Positions 27,370-33,702 of a stretch of 33,702 nucleotides of DNA are shown here, one piece after another (the first letter of the stretch is position 1; each line of letters opens with the position of its first letter). Source of the DNA: Colwellia sp. (GTDB taxonomy: Bacteria > Pseudomonadota > Gammaproteobacteria > Enterobacterales > Alteromonadaceae); assembly GCA_022969215.1 (NCBI GenBank), contig JALJPA010000025.1, positions 1-33,702 on the forward strand. Reading direction: 5' to 3'. Made by a program: the position numbers and the translations under genes. The notes beneath the pieces are model-generated. The model was not told where the DNA came from and ran no database searches. It saw only the letters and a list, made by a program, of their open reading frames with translations.

Positions 27370-28149
27370 TTGTTAGCATTCTCAACCATGTGTTCATCTA
27401 TGTTTAAAATGATACTCCAGATGTTTATTGTTTTGCTACTGGTATTCCCTTCTTTGTCACTAGCCAAACAAGAGCTACGAGTTGGTGTCGGTAATTTTCC
27501 GCCCTTTTTTATTGAAGCTGAAAACAAGGGCTTATTTCTTGATATAACCCGAGAAATATTTAAGCAACTGCCAGAATATGAGGTTAAATTCATCTTTATG
27601 AGTAATCATAGATTGCTCCATGAAATTAACAGCGGCAAGTTTATTGACGTCGCTTGTAATATATTTTCTGCGGCAAAAGTGAATGGTTATTTATCTGAGG
27701 CGCTTTTCCGTTATACCGATGTAGCTGTTTCTAAGAAGGTACATGGTTTTGAAGTCGAAAATATCGACGACTTACAGGGATTTTCAATCGCCGCTTATCA
27801 AGGGGCAACAGATCTCTTGGGTGAGCAGTATAAACAAATGGCGTTGGCTAATGTTAATTACTCAGAGCATTCACAGCCTAAAGATACCACTTATTTAATG
27901 GCCGCAGGACAGAAAGATATTAGAGTCGGTGATATTAATATCTTTTGGCATGACTTAAATAATAAGTATTATCATGGAGATATGAAAATAAATAAAAGTG
28001 ACTTTAACATCCATCGCTTATGGCCTGATGTTTATTCTCATATGGCCTTTAGAGATGCGGACTTAAGGGACGCGGTGAATAGGGTGATAAAAAGGCTTAA
28101 GCAAGATGGCACCATTGAAAAAATCTATGAAAAATACCAAATACACTAA
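27370..28149 (+). CDS. Periplasmic solute-binding protein (SBP_bac_3 / PBP2-like)
   Basis: 259 aa; signal-like N-terminus, ELRVGVGNFPPFFIEAENKGLFLDITREIFKQL..., AVNRVIKRLKQDGTIEKIYEKYQ; exact start codon uncertain. Confidence 0.82.
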   Translation: MLAFSTMCSSMFKMILQMFIVLLLVFPSLSLAKQELRVGVGNFPPFFIEAENKGLFLDITREIFKQLPEYEVKFIFMSNHRLLHEINSGKFIDVACNIFSAAKVNGYLSEALFRYTDVAVSKKVHGFEVENIDDLQGFSIAAYQGATDLLGEQYKQMALANVNYSEHSQPKDTTYLMAAGQKDIRVGDINIFWHDLNNKYYHGDMKINKSDFNIHRLWPDVYSHMAFRDADLRDAVNRVIKRLKQDGTIEKIYEKYQIH

Positions 28150-28178
28150 TCGTGCGCATAAAGAGTAAAGTATAAAAA

Positions 28179-28211
28179 AGTCACCTAATCATAAGCTATG
28201 TTAAGGTGACT
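28179..28211 (-). terminator. Terminator of the M17 aminopeptidase gene
   Basis: Minus strand AGTCACCT..AGGTGACT followed by TTTTTTA. Confidence 0.75.
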
Positions 28212-28253
28212 CTAATGTTTTAGGTTAATTTCTGCTGTAAAAAATTTATCTAA

Positions 28254-29615
28254 CTATTTAAATCTAGCTTGTAAATAGTCGAACACTGCACGAATACCAA
28301 AGGCTTCTCCACCTAATGGACGACCAGGTAAGTGACGAACATTAAAAGCCATCACATCAAAGTGTACCCAATCGGTCTTTTCAACAAATCGCTGTAAATA
28401 TAATGCGGCAGTAATAGCACCGCCAAAAGGCTGCGTTGGGCAGTTAGTCATATCGGCTATAGTGCTTTTGAATAAATCATCATAAGGTTTATGTAACGGC
28501 ATACGCCATACTGGATCACTATTTTTCAGACCTGCAGTGGTGATATCGGCAGCTACTTGATCATTAGTTGAGAAAAATCCCGCTAATTCAGTGCCTAAAG
28601 CAACACGCATAGCACCTGTTAACGTAGCAAAATCGATGATTAATTCAGGTTCATCATTTTCAGCTTCGGCTAAAGCATCACATAATACTAAACGACCTTC
28701 GGCATCAGTATTATGAATTTCAACGGTAAGACCTTTACGCGTAGTAACTACATCTCCTGGACGAAGTGCATTGCTTGAGACTGCATTTTCGACCGCTGGA
28801 ATTAATACACGTAAATTAATAGGTAAGTTATGCGCCATGATCAACTGAGCTAAACCTAAAACGTGGGCAGCACCGCCCATGTCTTTTTTCATGTTACGCA
28901 TACCAGCAGCGGGTTTCATATCTAAACCGCCACTGTCAAAACACACACCTTTACCAACAAGTGTTACTTGTGGGTGACTTTTATCACCCCAAGTTAAATC
29001 GACTAAACGAGGCGTGTTAATACTGGCGCGACCAACGGCATGAATGGTTGGATAATTATGTACTAGTAGCTCATCACCAATAATTTGCTTAACTTCACCA
29101 TTAAATTGTTCAGCTAGCTCTAACGCGGCTTGGGCTATGTCTACCGGCATCATATCGGCAGCAGGCGTATTGACTAGATCACGTGTTAAGGCGGTTGCTT
29201 GGGCAAATTTAATGGCACTAGCAACAATCTCGGCATTGTTAATCGCTAAACTTGCTAAGGTTTTTTCTGGTTTGTTAGTAATGTATCTATCATATTGATA
29301 AGCACCTACTAACCAACCAAAACTGATGGCGGCAACGTGCTCTGACTCTGCTTGTAATAAAAACTGGCCCTGAGGCAGCTGTTTAATTAGGTCGCCACAA
29401 GCAAAATAATCACTGGCATCAGCAACCACAAATAAAGCTTGGTCGATTTCGCCTTGGTTGTTCGGGATAAGGGCTAAACCATTACCAGTGAACTGGGTGT
29501 TTTCCAACCAACTCTGACTTGGTTGATCTTGGCTTGCAAGCCACGCTTGATAGGCTGATTTTTCAATAATGATTAATGGTGTACCGCTATTTTCTGCGTT
29601 CAATAAATTATTCAT
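28254..29615 (-). CDS. M17 leucyl aminopeptidase family protein
   Basis: 453 aa; LVGKGVCFDSGGLDMKP, NTDAEGRLVLCDAL. Confidence 0.93.
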   Translation of the reverse strand: MNNLLNAENSGTPLIIIEKSAYQAWLASQDQPSQSWLENTQFTGNGLALIPNNQGEIDQALFVVADASDYFACGDLIKQLPQGQFLLQAESEHVAAISFGWLVGAYQYDRYITNKPEKTLASLAINNAEIVASAIKFAQATALTRDLVNTPAADMMPVDIAQAALELAEQFNGEVKQIIGDELLVHNYPTIHAVGRASINTPRLVDLTWGDKSHPQVTLVGKGVCFDSGGLDMKPAAGMRNMKKDMGGAAHVLGLAQLIMAHNLPINLRVLIPAVENAVSSNALRPGDVVTTRKGLTVEIHNTDAEGRLVLCDALAEAENDEPELIIDFATLTGAMRVALGTELAGFFSTNDQVAADITTAGLKNSDPVWRMPLHKPYDDLFKSTIADMTNCPTQPFGGAITAALYLQRFVEKTDWVHFDVMAFNVRHLPGRPLGGEAFGIRAVFDYLQARFK

Positions 29616-29791
29616 GAGTATCCTTTAGATCTATTGGCTATCTTGACGTAATGCTCTGATTGTAACTCAAGACGACCACAGAAAAAGCTCTATAAGGTCA
29701 ATTCTTTATCGTTTTATAGTCAATTATGGTCGAAGGTGTAAATTCGATTAAAGAGTGACCATAAAAGCAGAATCAATTAAAGCGGCTGATT

Positions 29792-30187
29792 TTATCTTCC
29801 TATTGAGATGGTCAAGTGCTTAAATTCTCTGACTTTATCAATGACAGCAACCACATCTTTATGACGAGTATTATAATTTGGAATAACTATGGCTGAGTTG
29901 CTGTCATTTTTAGCGATAAAGTTTTCAATACGGGCAGGAACACGTTCAATATCGACAGGTTTACCATTAAAAGTCACCATACCAGAGTCACTTATTCTGA
30001 GTACCATCGCTGGCGTAGATTGGCTTTGAGGTTTATTAATTTTAGGGCGATTCACCATTATTCCTTCTTCTTTGACAAAGGAGGTGGTGACGATAAAAAA
30101 GATTAACAAAATAAAGACTATATCGAGCATAGGTGTCATATCGACTTCGGAGTTTTCAATTTCTGAGCGAACTTTTCTTGCAGACAT
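29792..30187 (-). CDS. exbD: ExbD/TolR family biopolymer transport protein
   Basis: 131 aa; VDMTPMLDIVFILLIFFIVTTSFVKEEGI. Confidence 0.92.
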   Translation of the reverse strand: MSARKVRSEIENSEVDMTPMLDIVFILLIFFIVTTSFVKEEGIMVNRPKINKPQSQSTPAMVLRISDSGMVTFNGKPVDIERVPARIENFIAKNDSNSAIVIPNYNTRHKDVVAVIDKVREFKHLTISIGR

Positions 30188-30351
30188 ATTTATTCCTTTG
30201 AATTATTTGAGTTACCAGCTTTTATTTTTGTATGAAAAACGAACAAAGGACTCAATATGTACGAAGGGTTACGTAGATTCAAATAAATATACGAAATAAA
30301 TCGTAGTAAGGCTTTTTTATTTTAACGAGAAAATTTAGCTATTTAGATAGG

Positions 30352-31068
30352 TTAGAGCAAGACATCTTTAAGGATGATTTTTCCATCTTTATTGGCTTTA
30401 CTCATTTGTGCCATAAATAATTCGGCGGTGGCAATAGCATCATTGAGGGCATTATGGCCATGGTGCTCCGGCAGTTGCATCTTATGCCGTAAGTTGGCAA
30501 GGCGTAATTCCGACGGGTCATAAGCAACATCGCGTTTATCTAAACGGCGTTTAGCCAGCGCCAAGGTATCTATCATGGGAAAAATGGGCGCCATGCCGTA
30601 AAGGTGATGACAAGCTTCAGTCAAAAATTGTTTTTCAATACGAGCAAAATGTACCAGCATTACTTTACCGGCAAGAGCTTTAAGTAAAGCTGCAACTACT
30701 GTAGCTAAGGCTTGGCCTTGTTCTTTTTGGCTATCGGTAATGTGATGAATAATAACATTACTTTCTTCAAGTTGTGCTGTGCTTTTGATAATTTGATGGT
30801 AGCTGCTTTTGAGGGATATTTGCTGCTGTTTAAGGGTAATAAAACCGACACTAAGCAATTTATCTTGCTTGGCATTGAGGCCAGTTGTTTCAAAGTCCAC
30901 CGCCAAAATCGCTACTTTATCAATAGGGGTTGCCATACTGGGCATTGGCACGGATAAGAAGTCACGCAATGCGCCTGCAGGTGCTTTATTTAATAACTGC
31001 TTACGCTTAGCTTCATAACCAAGCAGCCAAGAGAATAATGGTGAATTTGTCAAGGTTGTACTGGACAT
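30352..31068 (-). CDS. 3'-5' exonuclease (DNA polymerase III epsilon/PolC-type)
   Basis: 238 aa; AVDFETTGLNAKQDKLLSVGFITLK (ExoI), HHGHNALNDAIATAELF (ExoIII). Confidence 0.9.
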   Translation of the reverse strand: MSSTTLTNSPLFSWLLGYEAKRKQLLNKAPAGALRDFLSVPMPSMATPIDKVAILAVDFETTGLNAKQDKLLSVGFITLKQQQISLKSSYHQIIKSTAQLEESNVIIHHITDSQKEQGQALATVVAALLKALAGKVMLVHFARIEKQFLTEACHHLYGMAPIFPMIDTLALAKRRLDKRDVAYDPSELRLANLRHKMQLPEHHGHNALNDAIATAELFMAQMSKANKDGKIILKDVLL

Positions 31069-32963
31069 TAGTAGCTCGACTGCCTAGCATCTTGTAGGCT
31101 TTTAATGACCTTAAAGGCATCTTTAAGGTGTTCACGCTCTAATTTAGATATTTCTTTCGGTGACAAATAATTATCGGCACTCTCGCCGCGCATTAACTCT
31201 TTCGCTTGATGTTCCACTCTGAGCATGCCTAAAAACTCATAAGCATCAATTAGGTTTTCTGCCGACTCTCTGGTTATTGAAGGTGTACCGGCAGCTTGCT
31301 GAATACGCTCTATGGTATTTACCGCACTGATCCCTTCAGATAAAGCATAAATTCGGGCTAAATCCACTATCGGCGCTATGCCATTATGTTTTAAATCTAA
31401 GGTAGCTCGATGTTTACCATTTTGTTTTAAAACAAAGTCTCGGAAAAACCCCAAAGGCGGCCGTAAATTTAGCGCGTTTTTAGATAAATGGGCAATAAAC
31501 AGCGTGCTATTTTGTGTCTTACTCAGTAGCTGTTTTCTCACGGTGTTAAGCAAGGTGGCATCACCGTAAATAGTCTCTAAATCAAAGAATACGCAACTGT
31601 TAAGTAAGGCTTTCGGGCTAGGTGTTTCTACCCAATCAGTAAAATAATTTTGCCATATTTTTTGCGGCTGCCGCCATTTAGGGTTGGTTGCCATAATATC
31701 GCCAGGGCAATAGATAAAGCCACATTCGGCTAAACCATCACAAACAAAGGTCGCCAGACTTTCAAACCAAGCATCATCATAAGGTTTCATGGAATTACAG
31801 ATAATAATGGCATTATCTTGATCTGAATGGGCGAGCTGCTCTTGTCTTGCTTGCGATCCCGCAGCAAGCCAAGCATAAGGCACAGGCGCTTGACCATATT
31901 TGTATTCGGCCAATTCAATTAAACGTTTAGTAAAAGCCATGGTAATTGCACTGATACTTTTACCTACATGATCGGCACTGCTGCCAAGTTTTGCTAGACG
32001 AATTTGCAATTTAGGCAATAACTGACTGATTTCTTTTAGCTCGGTGAGGGTATTCGCTTTGTGGATAATGCTCGATAAATTAATGGCATTATGGCCTTCA
32101 TTATTAATCAAGTCTGTGACGGTAACCATACCGACAAGCTCATCATTTTTGGTGACCGGTAAGTGATGGATATGTTTAGCCGTCATCATCATCAAGGCGT
32201 CATAGGCGTTACTTTTTGCATCAATAGTGCACATATCACGGGTCATAATTTCGCTGATAGCGGCACTGGTTACTAACCCCGTAGCCACACAGCGGCGGCG
32301 AATATCTTTATCTGTGACAATGCCAACCGGATTATCATCTTCGACCACCACTAGGCAAGAATAGCCCTCTTCATTCATTTGCATGGCGGCTTGCTGAATA
32401 GTTTGGTCTGCATTAATACTTGCCACTGGGCTTTGATAAAAGTTACTGACCGCAGTATTCATTAAAGTGGAAGATAAAATTGCCTCTTCATTTACCTGAG
32501 TCATTTTATTTTTTAAGCGTTGGGCGGAGTTTTGACTAAAGTAGTCACTAATGCTGGGGAAACGCTCACCTATATCCTGTAAAACAGTGGCTTCAACGCT
32601 GTAAATTAAGCAGTCTTCATCGGTATGTACTTGCAACTGGCTAGTGGTAGCCGTTTGACTGTTACTTGGGGCATTAGTCTCGGTATGGTAAAAAGCATCA
32701 CACAAGTCTCCTTCACCTAGGCGGCTGACTAATTCACCGTCGGCAGAACGGCAGCTAATAGCACCTTTTCGCAAAATATATAATCTTGGCTCGTTAATGC
32801 CTTTTGGCGGAAGATAGTCGTCTTTTCTCACGTAATTAATAGTTAGTTCCCGCACAAGGTGGGCAAGTACTTGCCTGGGCAAGCTATCAAAAGGCGGAAT
32901 GCTGTGAATAAAAGTGCTAATTTCTGACAGTTCAGTATCCATATTTTTCCCGCTATTTAGCAA
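31068..32963 (-). CDS. cNMP-binding/CBS-domain protein with DUF294 putative nucleotidyltransferase
   Basis: 631 aa; cNMP-like N-terminus, two CBS repeats (VVVEDDNPVGIVTDKDIRRR; HHLPVTKNDELVGMVTVTDLI), GSQARQEQLAHSDQDNAII NTase motif; 1-bp overlap with the downstream exonuclease. Confidence 0.92.
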   Translation of the reverse strand: MLNSGKNMDTELSEISTFIHSIPPFDSLPRQVLAHLVRELTINYVRKDDYLPPKGINEPRLYILRKGAISCRSADGELVSRLGEGDLCDAFYHTETNAPSNSQTATTSQLQVHTDEDCLIYSVEATVLQDIGERFPSISDYFSQNSAQRLKNKMTQVNEEAILSSTLMNTAVSNFYQSPVASINADQTIQQAAMQMNEEGYSCLVVVEDDNPVGIVTDKDIRRRCVATGLVTSAAISEIMTRDMCTIDAKSNAYDALMMMTAKHIHHLPVTKNDELVGMVTVTDLINNEGHNAINLSSIIHKANTLTELKEISQLLPKLQIRLAKLGSSADHVGKSISAITMAFTKRLIELAEYKYGQAPVPYAWLAAGSQARQEQLAHSDQDNAIIICNSMKPYDDAWFESLATFVCDGLAECGFIYCPGDIMATNPKWRQPQKIWQNYFTDWVETPSPKALLNSCVFFDLETIYGDATLLNTVRKQLLSKTQNSTLFIAHLSKNALNLRPPLGFFRDFVLKQNGKHRATLDLKHNGIAPIVDLARIYALSEGISAVNTIERIQQAAGTPSITRESAENLIDAYEFLGMLRVEHQAKELMRGESADNYLSPKEISKLEREHLKDAFKVIKSLQDARQSSY

Positions 32964-33449
32964 GTAACAATCAATTATCTAGTGATAGTATTAATTTAGA
33001 GTTTTGTTGTCGTATAGACAAGTGTTATCAGGAAAACCTAGACTAAAGTTGAGTGCGGCAATCAATATTTTAACAGCCTAGGGTAGATCTTTAGCTCTGC
33101 TAAGCACATTGCATTGGTAATAACTTTTTATATGTCCAGAGTGAATATACAAGACTAATATTAGACTAATTACTCAGGTTTCATCCTAGCTCCAGCCTTT
33201 TTCATCAATCTAGACTAAAGGCTAATACCCGGCCAAAAAAAAGCTTGTTAGATTGATTAACAGGTAAAGTTGCATATGGATTTTTGCCACTGTTCGCGCT
33301 CTTTAGCCAATTTTGACAGAAATCTATATCCACACTTTTACTAAAACGTTCACTAAAATTATTACAACTTCTTTTTATTAAGAAATGCGTCAAAGCGCAA
33401 TAAAAATATAATACGCTAATTAACGCTATACATTCGCTAGGAGAACATC

Positions 33450-33701
33450 GTGGAAGAAAATAAAGAAACATATTGGTCGGAAAATCTTCGCCTGATCTTT
33501 ATCTGTCTTACAATCTGGTTTATCGTTTCATTTGGTTTAGGTTTGTTACTTGTTGAACCACTAAATGAAATACGTCTAGGTGGTTACAAACTTGGTTTTT
33601 GGTTTGCACAGCAAGGCTCAATTTACTGCTTTTTAGGTTTGATTTTTTGGTATGGTGCCAAAATGAACAAACTTGATAAAAAATATCACTCGGAGTGTTA
33701 A
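33450..33701 (+). CDS. DUF4212 small membrane protein (partner of sodium:solute symporter)
   Basis: 83 aa; YWSENLRLIFICLTIWFIVSFGLGLLLVEPLNEIRLGGYKLGFWFAQQGSIYCFLGLIFWYGAKMNKLDKKY; GTG start. Confidence 0.88.
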   Translation: MEENKETYWSENLRLIFICLTIWFIVSFGLGLLLVEPLNEIRLGGYKLGFWFAQQGSIYCFLGLIFWYGAKMNKLDKKYHSEC

Positions 33702-33702
33702 G

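Noticed and set aside
33205-33471. 88-aa minus-strand ORF in the CBS/DUF4212 intergenic region
   Set aside because: Overlaps the DUF4212 start and promoter region; cysteine/serine-rich unspecific composition with no recognisable family.
1-33702. CRISPR arrays, tRNA/rRNA genes, prophage or toxin-antitoxin/defence systems
   Set aside because: No regularly spaced repeats, no tRNA/rRNA-like sequence recognised, and no phage or defence-family proteins among the ORFs.

Overview
The window looks like a chromosomal segment of a marine gammaproteobacterium, probably Colwellia or a close Alteromonadales relative (inference from gene order and protein style). The left part is the conserved recG(partial)-trmH-ridA-spoT-rpoZ-gmk block on the minus strand. 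It is followed by an aromatic/aspartate aminotransferase, a DUF445 protein, a lipoprotein cyclophilin, a TraF_2-like outer-membrane protein, greB, a REC-REC-GGDEF protein and tex. The right part holds an MCP, an SSSF (solute-symporter)-histidine kinase of CbrA/CrbS type, a porin, a TonB siderophore receptor with a Fur box, an S9 peptidase, a solute-binding protein, an M17 aminopeptidase, an orphan ExbD, a PolC-type exonuclease, a cNMP/CBS/DUF294 protein and a divergent DUF4212 gene. The standout non-coding feature lies between tex and the MCP (about 15101-15620). It is a pair of tandem ~240-bp repeats, about 92% identical over the first 200 bp. Each copy has a near-consensus sigma70 promoter whose -35/-10 spacer contains a Fur-box-like sequence, a ~200-nt non-coding body with conserved hairpins, and a Rho-independent terminator whose stem shows a compensatory change between copies. 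This is best read as a duplicated, Fur/iron-regulated sRNA pair, analogous in logic to PrrF1/PrrF2 or RyhB. Secondary signals are MITE-like inverted-repeat elements, a large hairpin repeat, recurrent TAGACTAAAG-like motifs near acetate/porin genes, a degenerate receiver domain, an orphan exbD and an orphan terminator.
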